Part shown: positions 8,194 to 16,077 of the stretch, in pieces
How positions within the stretch are numbered: the stretch's first letter is position 1
Layout of the letters: every line of letters begins with the position of its first letter
Assembly (NCBI GenBank): GCA_020723325.1
Contig: DYJD01000047.1
Span: 1 to 38,581, forward strand
Source: Desulfosudis oleivorans
GTDB lineage: Bacteria > Desulfobacterota > Desulfobacteria > Desulfobacterales > SURF-7
DNA: 38,581 bases
Direction: 5' to 3'
Program-made: the position numbers and the translations under genes
Notes under the pieces: generated by a model
What the model saw: only the letters and a program-made list of their open reading frames with translations
What the model was told of the DNA's origin: nothing
Database searches by the model: none

Positions 8194-9990
8194 TCAGGTT
8201 TTCATGACGGAGACGATGCTGATGATCGAATCCTCTACCTGCGGGAATAATTTGTCGTTCACGGTATAGACTTGAACCGAGCCGTTCATCCTCAGAACGA
8301 AAAGCGGAATCACCGTTTCGCCATGCTCGGCCTGGAAGTCCTTAAAAGTAAATGCGCCGGTCAGTTTGGTGGTTTTAACCGCAGGTTGATTCCCCATAAT
8401 TTCGTTTAACCGGGAATAGGTCAACTCTTGGCCAAAAAGCAAACGGCCGCGGTGCTCCATCGGGACTACCTCGTGCCGTCCTTCCTGCGCGAACGGAAAG
8501 GGTAATTGATATACCTCTTGCCGACCGAAATCCTCGACATAGCGCAGGCAGGCCAGGGCGTTGACTTCATTGTTGGCAGTGACGGCCAGCAAACGGCCCA
8601 GATCGCCGAAGTCGATGTCCTCGCGTGTCTTTTCAGCCAAAGCGCTGCCGTAATAGCAAGGTAATCCGGCCATGCGGGCGGAAGAGATATTCTCCCAATC
8701 GGTATCGACGAGCATGACGGGAACACCTTCTTTCCGGAGGGCGCCGGCCAAGGCGCGCGACCAGGCGTGGGCGCCTACGAAAAGGATTCCTTGGGGATTG
8801 ACATTTACGAGTCCCAAACGTCGCGCCAAGGGGCGGGCGCACAAGCCATAAACCAGTACGGTAATGAACACTAGGAGAAAGGTAAGCGGAACCATCTCAA
8901 CCGATCGCGGATAACCGTCGAGCGTTAGTTTCATGGCGAATACCGAAGAAACCGCTGCGGCGACAATGCCCCGCGGCGCCATGCAGGAGAGGAAGAATCG
9001 TTCCCGCCAGGATAGGGGAGATCCCCAAGCGGACAATAGAACGGATGCAGGGCGCGCCACGAAGATCATGACACCCACAAATAAGTAGCTTTTCAAGTCG
9101 ATGCGATGCAAATCTTCCGGACGCAGGCGGGCCGCAAGGAGAATAAACAAACAGGAGATCAGCAGGACCCCGAGGGTTTCCTTGAATTCAACAACATGTT
9201 GAATGGATATCCATTTCTGATTTGCAAGGGCGATCCCCATGACGGTCACCGCCAGCATTCCGGACTCATCCTGTATAGCGTTGGCTGCGGTAAACGAGGC
9301 GAACATCAACATGAGGGAAACCGGGTTGTGCAAGGAATCGGGAATCCAGAAACGCCTCAAGGCCAGGATCAGGATTCCGGCCGCCGCACAGCCGAATACA
9401 ACGCCCAGCGCGAGCGTTAAACATAGATCAAGACCTGCCTCGGCAACGCCTTTTTGAATCTCATCCGCCTGCACCATTGTAAAAACCAGAACAGCCAGTA
9501 CGGCACCCAGGGGGTCGACGACAATGCCTTCCCATTTCAAAAGCGCGCCAAGCCGGCTGCGGAGACGAATATGCCGTAACAACGGCCCGATCACCGTCGG
9601 TCCCGTCACCACGAAAACGGCGCCGAGCAATGCGGCTATCGGCCAGCGGAAATCCAGCAGATAATGGGCGGCCATTGCGCCGATCAACCAGGAGATGAAT
9701 ACGCCGAGTGTCGTCATCCGAAAAAACACGCCTTCGATATCGCGCAGTTCTCTGAACCGCAGACTCAAACCGCCCTCGTACAGGATGACGGCGACGGAAA
9801 GGGAGACGATCGGCGATAAGAGATCGCCGAACAGGGTGTCCGGTTGCAGCAAACCCGTCAAGGGACCTGCAACGGTTCCTGCTGATAAAAGAAGCAGGAT
9901 GGATGGGAGCTTCAGTCTCCAAGCGACCCATTGCGCAAGTATGCCGAGGATGATGATCCCCGTTACCTGGAATAATGCTTGGTGCGGCAA
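8194..9990 (-). CDS. Cation:proton antiporter (CPA family) with C-terminal TrkA-N-like domain
   Basis: Inner-membrane monovalent cation/H+ antiporter. About twelve hydrophobic helices fill the first 390 residues, with the family blocks GPTVIGPLLRHIR and LLKWEGIVVDPLGAVLA, whose acidic residues belong to the ion path. A soluble Rossmann-like domain follows (GILFVGAHAWSRALAGALR, VDTDW), resembling TrkA-N nucleotide-sensing domains, then a short beta-rich tail. I chose TTG 9990 because GGAGG lies 8 bases upstream and a conserved 57-bp element covers the region of the alternative GTG at 10044, which would add 18 residues. It converges on the glycerate kinase. The ion (Na+ or K+) is not decided by the sequence. 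Confidence 0.88.
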   Translation of the reverse strand: MPHQALFQVTGIIILGILAQWVAWRLKLPSILLLLSAGTVAGPLTGLLQPDTLFGDLLSPIVSLSVAVILYEGGLSLRFRELRDIEGVFFRMTTLGVFISWLIGAMAAHYLLDFRWPIAALLGAVFVVTGPTVIGPLLRHIRLRSRLGALLKWEGIVVDPLGAVLAVLVFTMVQADEIQKGVAEAGLDLCLTLALGVVFGCAAAGILILALRRFWIPDSLHNPVSLMLMFASFTAANAIQDESGMLAVTVMGIALANQKWISIQHVVEFKETLGVLLISCLFILLAARLRPEDLHRIDLKSYLFVGVMIFVARPASVLLSAWGSPLSWRERFFLSCMAPRGIVAAAVSSVFAMKLTLDGYPRSVEMVPLTFLLVFITVLVYGLCARPLARRLGLVNVNPQGILFVGAHAWSRALAGALRKEGVPVMLVDTDWENISSARMAGLPCYYGSALAEKTREDIDFGDLGRLLAVTANNEVNALACLRYVEDFGRQEVYQLPFPFAQEGRHEVVPMEHRGRLLFGQELTYSRLNEIMGNQPAVKTTKLTGAFTFKDFQAEHGETVIPLFVLRMNGSVQVYTVNDKLFPQVEDSIISIVSVMKT

Positions 9991-10033
9991 GTGTGTGACC
10001 TCCAGGAATAGAATGATGGAAGTTGAATGATAG

Positions 10034-10090
10034 GATTTGTTCACTGTAATGCGTATGGAATGTGTAACAACATATTCGGGGATTGTAAAT
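10034..10090 (-). repeat. 57-bp intergenic element, copy A
   Basis: Ungapped alignment to 12972-13028 gives 45 of 57 identical bases, with runs GATTTGTTC and ATTGTAAAT at the ends and CAACATAT inside. It lies 43 bases upstream of the TTG start of the leftward antiporter gene, in the same orientation as copy B. No coding frame is shared, so a promoter or regulator site is likely. Confidence 0.7.
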
Positions 10091-10219
10091 AGTGTTTATC
10101 CGTTAGAATTTGATTTTAAATCCATACGCCCACGAGCAGTAAAAATGCAGTCGTCAGACCGCCGATGCGCAACAGCTCATAAATTTTTGTGGATTGTTTC
10201 CATTCGGTTTATCCACCAT

Positions 10220-10253
10220 TGCCTAATAGTGCAGGGGGGCGGCTACAACAACC
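10220..10253 (+). pseudogene. Second small fragment of the deacetylase C-terminus
   Basis: This stretch translates to CLIVQGGGYNN and matches 6699-6732 (CLVVQEGSYNN in the remnant gene) at 28 of 34 bases. No other part of the gene can be recognised around it. The rest of the gap 9991-10472 holds the 57-bp element and otherwise nothing I can name. A short frame at 10294-10407 has no recognisable product. Confidence 0.55.
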
Positions 10254-10472
10254 TATCGGTAGAGAGCCATGGAGATATGATGAAGGGTTGACTATGGATA
10301 CAAATTGTGTGCATGTAAAAACCGAATATAGAAGAAGAGCGGAATCAGAGCGCCTGCCTTTAACATGGCAGATCCTCATTCTCCGGATGACGATGCTGGT
10401 ATTATAAATACTTCGACGGCGAAATAAAAAAACCATATATACATATAACCGTTGCTTAAAAAATTTGGGCCT

Positions 10473-12314
10473 ATGGCATCTCAGAATGATTCGAACAGCG
10501 CGCAGGGAACGCATATTGAAGAAAAGCCTTCTGATAAGAAGATAAAATCCGCAGTAATGCAGATTCCCAACCGCTATTCGATTCGAGAAAGCGGTTCCGA
10601 GAAGGAGAAGGGGCTCTCATGCCTTGAAGCGCCGAATCTATCTGTTTATATCAAGTTCGGTTTTTCTATACCCGCTCCGATGGTCGGTAAAGCCGTTGCA
10701 GGGACCATATATCTCGATGGGGTTGCTCAAAGCGGACCGCTTTTGGATCATGCCAGGCAGGTTTACAATTTCGACCATCATGAAGGCTGCGTGCGACTGT
10801 TCACGCTTGCCACCTGTGAACAGGTCTTGTTGATGATTAAAAAAGGACTAGATCTGTGCAGTCGGGAATGGAAAATCTATGCAAATGACCCGGATCTGGA
10901 TACTGTCCTGGCCATTTGGCTGCTGTTGAACCATATCCGTATCAACGAGCAGGAAGCCATCCGTGAGAACATCCTATTCCCCCTGATTCGTCTCCAGGGC
11001 TGCATTGATTCGTTGGGTTTGGAAGTGAAGCCGCTGACCGGTCTGCCGCCCGGTTTGCTGAATCAGTGTCAGCGCATTATTGATCACCTGCGGCGAAAAG
11101 AGGTTCAAATCAAGAAAGACGGTCGCTGGGAGCAGACCGACTTTTTGGAGTACACAGCCGACATATTACAGGAAATCGATCAAATTGTATATGAATCCAA
11201 AAAATTAGGCAAACTTTTGGGCGTTGAGGAGCTTGCCCGCGTCAATCTTTCAGACACCCGTGTTGCGGTGGTATTACAGTCTGATTTGGGTATTTATGAA
11301 ATCGAACCCCAGCTTAAAAAAATATACGGCGGCACAATCGGTATTGCGATTTTAAAAAGATCCCAATCAGCCTATACGTTGCGCAAGGTTGATCCGTTTT
11401 TAAAAGGCGACTTAGAGGATGTCTATGAAAAATTGAATTTTATGGACCCGGCCGTTAAATACCGTAACATGAATAATAAATGGGGAGGCGCATCCGATAT
11501 CGGAGGCTCGCCGCGCGAGAACGGTACGCGGCTGGCACCGGAAGAAATTGCAAAGGCCTGCCGGGAGACTTTTCAGAGTTATTCCTTTATTCAAAGGATG
11601 TTCCAGTTCCCTCTCCTGGCTGCATCCTGCTTGATACTATTCTTTATAGCGAATTTGGCAGCGTTCTACTGGTCCCCAGGCAAGTGGTTCAACCGACCCG
11701 GTTTGGATGCGCTCATTTCCGATCCAGGCACAGGATTCAGCATCGTCATGATCCTGCTGACTTCGGTCATTCTGACATGTACATCCAACCGACGACTATG
11801 GCAATTCGGGATTATCCTACCTATTGGGAAATCATGGTGGTTCTTTTTGCCTTTTGCTATCTTGGCAGGATTCGCCGGTGGAGCCTGGATGCAGGTTCCA
11901 CGAACCGATTCGCCGACTTTCAATGATATACACCTGCTTTCGGCCTGCGTCATACTGCCTTTCGTGTCTGAATACCTTTTCAGGGGTGTGCTTCACGGCA
12001 TCCTCTCCCAAAATGCAAAAATACAAAGCAGTGTGAGCCGCTATTTCATCTCGTGGCCCAATCTGGGGACCTCCTTATTGTACGCCTTTTGCCTGACCTT
12101 CCTGCCGGTTTTCCAGAACGGCACCTTGGACATCTTCACCATCCATTTCAAACCAGGTTCTGTTTATTTTAGTGCACTGATTTTCAGTATTTCTCTGGGA
12201 TTCGTCCGGGAGCGTTCCCATAGTTTTTTCGTCTCCTATCTGTTTCACCTGGTTTCGGTCGTTCTGATCGTATATTTCCCGGCCATTTTGATGCATATAG
12301 ACCGAATGATCTAA
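10473..12314 (+). CDS. DHH-phosphoesterase-like protein fused to a CPBP-like membrane domain
   Basis: Two-part protein of 613 aa. The soluble N-terminal 370 residues resemble DHH-family phosphoesterases: NFDHHEG (D101-H103), an ATCEQV segment, NDPDLDTVLAIWLL as the acidic motif, and near residue 335 a WGGASDIGGSPRENGT block like a DHHA1-type substrate loop. Several membrane helices follow, with a CPBP-type segment (SEYLFRGVLHG, later FVRERS and a conserved His in YLFHLVSV). The first Glu of the usual EExxxR motif is Ser and the FxxxH motif is not evident, so peptidase activity is doubtful. TTG 10452 would add 7 residues. No clear ribosome site is seen. The function is unknown; a nucleotide- or polyphosphate-cleaving domain tied to the membrane is inference. 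Confidence 0.7.
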   Translation: MASQNDSNSAQGTHIEEKPSDKKIKSAVMQIPNRYSIRESGSEKEKGLSCLEAPNLSVYIKFGFSIPAPMVGKAVAGTIYLDGVAQSGPLLDHARQVYNFDHHEGCVRLFTLATCEQVLLMIKKGLDLCSREWKIYANDPDLDTVLAIWLLLNHIRINEQEAIRENILFPLIRLQGCIDSLGLEVKPLTGLPPGLLNQCQRIIDHLRRKEVQIKKDGRWEQTDFLEYTADILQEIDQIVYESKKLGKLLGVEELARVNLSDTRVAVVLQSDLGIYEIEPQLKKIYGGTIGIAILKRSQSAYTLRKVDPFLKGDLEDVYEKLNFMDPAVKYRNMNNKWGGASDIGGSPRENGTRLAPEEIAKACRETFQSYSFIQRMFQFPLLAASCLILFFIANLAAFYWSPGKWFNRPGLDALISDPGTGFSIVMILLTSVILTCTSNRRLWQFGIILPIGKSWWFFLPFAILAGFAGGAWMQVPRTDSPTFNDIHLLSACVILPFVSEYLFRGVLHGILSQNAKIQSSVSRYFISWPNLGTSLLYAFCLTFLPVFQNGTLDIFTIHFKPGSVYFSALIFSISLGFVRERSHSFFVSYLFHLVSVVLIVYFPAILMHIDRMI

Positions 12315-12370
12315 ATTCTATACAAATATCATCAATCTTCGTGATCTTTCATCACATGCACGTTTCGTTG

Positions 12371-12949
12371 TCATTTTTTTTTAAGATCCAATTCCGGATA
12401 TAATTTTTGTGCGCATTCCGGACAAATTCCATGGCTGAATTCGGCTTCCGAGTGGTCTTTGATGTATTGCTCGATCTGGGTCCAGTATCCCTTGTCATCT
12501 CGAATTTTTTTACAGGAAGCACAAATCGGTAGAAAACCGCGCAGTATTCGCAAGTCTTCCATTGCTTTCTCACGTTCACGAACGGCCTGTTCACGGCTTT
12601 GCTCAATTTTTTTTCTTTTCAGGCCGAGTACGGCGGTCACCCATATGGCATATATGGCGATAACGCGATTGAAAATGACTTTCCACATTTCATTGGCTTC
12701 CGGTTGCCATAATAAGGCGAAAATCACAAGAGCCGTGGAAACGACGGCTATTAAAATTATCAGCTCTTTCTGAAAAAACCAAAGGGAAAACAATATGGGG
12801 GTAATGTAAAGCACACCAACGGCTGCGCCCAGCGGAACGGTCAGGTCGAATAATAGTATCATTGCCATCAGGATCCCACAGGCAAGATAAGGCCTATAGA
12901 CATTTTTACTGGCGGCGCCTGAATGTTTTTTCGCAATTTTTTCGGCCAT
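12371..12949 (-). CDS. Small membrane protein with C-terminal CxxC...CxxC signalling module
   Basis: A 192-residue protein. Residues 20-110 form about four membrane helices, followed by a charged helix of coiled-coil character (RKKIEQSREQAVREREKAM). The C-terminal 50 residues are LPICASCKKIRDDKGYW, then QYIKDHSEAEFSHGICPEC. This Cys-pair module is common at the ends of PAS, GAF and receiver proteins in Desulfobacterota and probably binds metal, though its job is not established to my knowledge. No kinase, cyclase or PAS domain is present, so it is a sensor-like protein carrying only this tail. Copy B of the 57-bp element lies 22 bases upstream. It converges on the DHH-CPBP gene. Confidence 0.75.
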   Translation of the reverse strand: MAEKIAKKHSGAASKNVYRPYLACGILMAMILLFDLTVPLGAAVGVLYITPILFSLWFFQKELIILIAVVSTALVIFALLWQPEANEMWKVIFNRVIAIYAIWVTAVLGLKRKKIEQSREQAVREREKAMEDLRILRGFLPICASCKKIRDDKGYWTQIEQYIKDHSEAEFSHGICPECAQKLYPELDLKKK

Positions 12950-12971
12950 GGCCTCTTCTTTTACATGCGAT

Positions 12972-13028
12972 GATTTGTTCGCTGTGATGTGTATAATATA
13001 CTTAGCAACATATGCTGGGATTGTAAAT
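12972..13028 (-). repeat. 57-bp intergenic element, copy B
   Basis: Partner of 10034-10090, 45 of 57 bases identical without gaps. It sits 22 bases upstream of the ATG of the leftward membrane protein and about 140 bases upstream of the rightward mscS gene. In the leftward sense it carries TTTACA at its distal end, a possible -35, but no convincing -10 at the right distance. Confidence 0.7.
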
Positions 13029-13169
13029 CGTTTTCATTTATACTATGAATCGAAGCAGTAATGGATTAATATCATTCAATCGCCATGGAATCCCTTGTGA
13101 TTCGCGCGTGGAATGCCGGCGGCAGCTCCGTCTTTTTCGTTTTAATCAAAAACAAGCGGGAGGTTTTCG

Positions 13170-14558
13170 ATGAAACCACAACAAGCATCTTATCGGAATT
13201 GGATTGCCATATTCATTTGCGCAACCAGCCTGGTTTCGATGAATGCAACGGCAGTGGAAAATTCATCACCGGCAGCGGATGCAAATGAACAAAAAGTACT
13301 TTTTTCCATTAAGGCCGACAATCCAGTCAGCGGGCATACGGGAAAAATCGTGGATGCCGGAAAGTCCATCGGCCGCGGCATTGATCGTTTGGAAAAAAAA
13401 GCTGGCGGCTACTTTGGGACCTGGATCAATGCCCGGACCGTATTTGGAATCACTTGGCTCAAAATGCTTTTTTGCCTGTTGCTGATTTTCCTGGTTGTCT
13501 TGATCGAACGCGTATCGCAATGGTTCATCAAATCGAAATTAAAGGATGTCGATTCCGACGACGAGAATGTTTCGTGGGGGCGGTTGTTTTTAAAGGCGCT
13601 CTCCAGGCCCTTGTCGCTATTTATTTGGGTTTACGGCATCTATCTGGCCGTATCGCCACTCTTTTCCCATTTTAAAAGCGAAAACGGTGATAACTTACTA
13701 CAGCTGACGGCTCAGAAGACAGCCGACATCGGAGGCACCATCGCCATTATCTGGCTGCTTTTCCGCCTGGTGGAGCTGATGGACCTGCGTCTCAGAAAAT
13801 GGGCGGCCGGCACCGAAAGCACCATCGACGATATCCTGGCACCCATGGTCGGTAAAACCCTGCGAATTTTCATACTCGCCATGGGTGTCATTATCCTGAT
13901 CCAGAACCTCACCGGCATTGAAATCGGTCCCTTGCTGGCCTCCCTCGGGCTCGGCGGTCTCGCCTTTGCCCTGGCGGCAAAGGATTCGGTAGCCAATTTT
14001 TTCGGCACACTGACCATCCTGTTCGACAAGCCGTTTCAAGTGGGGGAGCGGATCATTATCAGCAATTACGACGGCACCGTTGAATCCGTTGGCTTTCGCA
14101 GTACCCGCATTCGGACCCTGGCCGGCAACGTCGTCACCATCCCCAATGAAAACGTGATCAACACAACCGTGGAGAACGTCAGCCGCCGCCCCAATATCCG
14201 CTGGCTTACCAACTTCACCATCACCTATGATACACCGCCGGAAAAGGTGGAAAAGGCGGTGGAAATCATCCGCAGCATTTTAGACAATCATGAAGGCATG
14301 CATCAGGATTGGCCGCCGCGGGTCTATTTCAACGGTTTCAATGATTGGTCGCTGAACATCCTGGTGGTGGCCTGGTATCATCCCCCCGACTGGTGGAGCT
14401 ATTGCGTCTGGCTTCAGGAAACCTGCTTGCGGATTTTAAAGACCTTTAATGCGGAAGGCATCGATTTCGCTTTCCCCAGCAGGACGATCTATTTGTCCGA
14501 TGTCGACAAACGGCAACCAGAAAAAAATGTACTTTCCGGATCATTCTCAGCTTCTTGA
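13170..14558 (+). CDS. MscS-family mechanosensitive ion channel
   Basis: Channel that releases ions and small solutes on hypo-osmotic shock. A signal peptide-like start (residues 1-30, ending near NATA) is followed by a hydrophilic segment, several helices, and the pore helix with its Gly/Ala-rich face (PLLASLGLGGLAFALAAKD, about residues 253-271). The beta domain follows (FQVGERIIISNYDGTVESVG), then RTLAGNVVTIPNENVINT and a C-terminal alpha/beta domain. At 462 aa it resembles the mid-sized YnaI/YbdG-like group more than minimal MscS. GGGAGG lies 7 bases before ATG 13170. With NhaA, the second antiporter and solute genes nearby, a role in salt adaptation is reasonable inference. Confidence 0.93.
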   Translation: MKPQQASYRNWIAIFICATSLVSMNATAVENSSPAADANEQKVLFSIKADNPVSGHTGKIVDAGKSIGRGIDRLEKKAGGYFGTWINARTVFGITWLKMLFCLLLIFLVVLIERVSQWFIKSKLKDVDSDDENVSWGRLFLKALSRPLSLFIWVYGIYLAVSPLFSHFKSENGDNLLQLTAQKTADIGGTIAIIWLLFRLVELMDLRLRKWAAGTESTIDDILAPMVGKTLRIFILAMGVIILIQNLTGIEIGPLLASLGLGGLAFALAAKDSVANFFGTLTILFDKPFQVGERIIISNYDGTVESVGFRSTRIRTLAGNVVTIPNENVINTTVENVSRRPNIRWLTNFTITYDTPPEKVEKAVEIIRSILDNHEGMHQDWPPRVYFNGFNDWSLNILVVAWYHPPDWWSYCVWLQETCLRILKTFNAEGIDFAFPSRTIYLSDVDKRQPEKNVLSGSFSAS

Positions 14559-14600
14559 GGCATTGATCCAAAAGGGTCGATTTGGACGAAGAGTTAATAA

Positions 14601-15097
14601 AGACCGATTTTTATCTTTCTTTCCTCCTTTGCTCTGCTTGGCTTTATAATGGCAGGAATACCCACCACGGCTATCATCGCTCTGGCAGGTCTCTCTCCAG
14701 CTTCGCTCAAGGAAAAATATCCTGAAATTTTTCTATGGGACTTTTGACTTCTTCCGGGAGTCTCAGTCTGCTTTTTCCTCCCAGCCTGCCTGTCATCATG
14801 TTTGGTGTCGTTTCTCAGACGAGTATCAATAAACTGTTCACCGCCGGGATGGTGTCGGGGGTTCTGCTAATCGTTTTACTGTCCCTGTATAGTGTTTTTA
14901 CAGCCTGGAGGTCCAAAGCCGTCCGTATCCGACCGTCCGTAAAGGAGTTGATCCAGGCTGGAAATAAAGCCAAATGGGAACTATTCATTCCTGTATTGAT
15001 GGGACTGGGAATTTCCGGTGGATTCGTAACCCTGGGTCGGCATTGGGTCGGTCGGCATTGGGTGGCATTGGGTCGGAGCAAGCTGAATGCGCGATAA
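14601..15097 (+). pseudogene. Decayed TRAP transporter large permease (DctM) fragment
   Basis: Two reading frames together give a DctM-like stretch. Codons from 14601 encode FALLGFIMAGIPTTAIIA and on to LKEKYPEIF, ending in a stop at about 14748. From ATG 14735, in another frame, GLLTSSGSLSLLFPPSLPV is followed by QTSINKLFTAGMVSGVLL. The switch falls by a T5 run near 14728-14732. Intact DctM proteins have about 430 residues. The N-terminal two thirds and the last helices are missing, and no DctP or DctQ gene is nearby. The 3' end runs into an imperfect tandem repeat. A sequencing error could explain the shift but not the truncations. Confidence 0.75.
15033..15078. repeat. Imperfect tandem repeat of about 11 bp
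   Basis: About four degenerate copies of a unit like TGGGTCGGCAT (the second lengthened by an extra GGTC, the third shortened) end the DctM remnant. The following stretch, 15098-15261, shows no gene or clear signal. Confidence 0.75.
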
Positions 15098-15261
15098 TCA
15101 AGGATTTGACCTCAAAACAAGGCCTTTTTTAAGCCTTAAAACTAGTTTTTGGGGGGTGAAAATGGCCTTTTAAGAAATGAAGCTGCCGCGGGGAGCGAGA
15201 TTGCCTATACCTTTCTTGTGGGCGGTAAGGTGGACTCCGTCACTTAATAGGAAGTTGCGCC

Positions 15262-15290
15262 TTGACAGAAATATATGTACATATTAAAGT
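15262..15290 (+). promoter_or_regulatory. Promoter with embedded palindromic operator for the toxin-antitoxin pair
   Basis: TTGACA (15262-15267), a 17-base spacer and TAAAGT (15285-15290) form a good vegetative promoter. A perfect 12-base palindrome, ATATGTACATAT (15273-15284), fills the spacer. This placement fits autorepression by the Phd-type antitoxin or its complex with the toxin. The antitoxin start follows 24 bases after the -10 box. Confidence 0.75.
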
Positions 15291-15314
15291 GTACGTAAAA
15301 TTTGGAGGCGCTTT

Positions 15315-15548
15315 ATGCAAATTAATGCTGTTGAATTCAGAGCGAATTGTTTTCAAATATTGGATCAGGTGAGGACCACGCATAAGGAAATCATTATTAC
15401 CAAACGTGGGAAACCCATTGCCAAGATAGTCCATATTGAGCAAAAGGATTGCCAAGATCCCTTACTTGGCGCCTTACCGGATTCCGGTCGGACAGTGGGA
15501 GATTTGACCCAACCATTAATCAATGCCGATGACTGGGAAATCGATTGA
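15315..15548 (+). CDS. Phd/YefM-family antitoxin
   Basis: A 77-residue DNA-binding antitoxin expected to neutralise the following PIN toxin and repress its own promoter. The N-terminal fold is typical: VEFRANCFQILDQV, then IIITKRGKPIAKIVHIE. The C-terminal 25 residues (LPDSGRTVGDL onward) would wrap the toxin. GGAGG lies 7 bases before ATG 15315. The stop overlaps the toxin start (ATGA), which keeps production of the two coupled. Confidence 0.9.
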   Translation: MQINAVEFRANCFQILDQVRTTHKEIIITKRGKPIAKIVHIEQKDCQDPLLGALPDSGRTVGDLTQPLINADDWEID

Positions 15549-15940
15549 TGATATTGCTGGACACCCATATTTGGTGGTGGGCGCTTTCTGAACCAGAAAA
15601 TCTTTCGGCGACAGCTTTGGCAACTATCAAGGAAACAAAGGCAGATGCACGTTTGATAGCATCCATTTCAATTTGGGAATTCGCCATGATGGTTGCAAGG
15701 AAAAAGATTGAGTTGAAAACGTCTCCTGAAAGCTGGCTATCCCGGGCGATCCATGGCACCGGAATCCAGGTGATTGAGCTGTCGCCGGAAATCGCAGTTG
15801 AATCATGTCGCTTACCGGGCGAATTCCATCGTGATCCTGCTGATCAAATCATTGTCGCCACCGCGCGCGTCCACAATTTATCGCTTGTTACTAAAGATCA
15901 AAAAATCCTCGGCTATCCCCATGTAAAAACAATTTGGTGA
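15548..15940 (+). CDS. PIN-domain ribonuclease toxin (VapC family)
   Basis: A 130-residue predicted Mg2+-dependent RNase. The PIN acidic residues are present: Asp5 in LLDTH, Glu44 in SIWEFA, Asp96 and Asp99 in RDPADQIIVATA, and a further Asp in TKDQKIL. ATG 15548 shares its A with the antitoxin stop. VapC toxins usually cut tRNA or rRNA, and the target here is unknown. All catalytic residues are intact, so the pair is probably functional. Confidence 0.9.
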   Translation: MILLDTHIWWWALSEPENLSATALATIKETKADARLIASISIWEFAMMVARKKIELKTSPESWLSRAIHGTGIQVIELSPEIAVESCRLPGEFHRDPADQIIVATARVHNLSLVTKDQKILGYPHVKTIW

Positions 15941-16077
15941 AAAAAGATGACGCAGGCAGGCGCGGATGAAAACGGCGTTGAGCAGACCCGAGGCACAAAG
16001 GTTCAAGTCCGCACTTGACCATGTCGCGTCATCAGTGGATAAAAAATATCCATAGATGACGCAGATGAAAGACGTTT

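Noticed and set aside
10294-10407. 37-codon frame before the DHH-CPBP gene
   Set aside because: No ribosome site, no recognisable product; gap sequence.
13085-13288. 67-codon frame overlapping the start of mscS
   Set aside because: No ribosome site or motif; the mscS start has an ideal GGGAGG and signal peptide.
15987-16022. tRNA-like 3' end (GGTTCAAGTCC followed by CCA) as a possible attachment site
   Set aside because: The T stem does not pair, no other arms can be drawn, and it does not match the tRNA-Thr 3' end at 16660.
16036-16052. Small hairpin TGGATA/TATCCA between the toxin and ankyrin genes as a terminator
   Set aside because: Only 6 bp with an A-run loop and no adjoining U-run on either strand; too weak to call.
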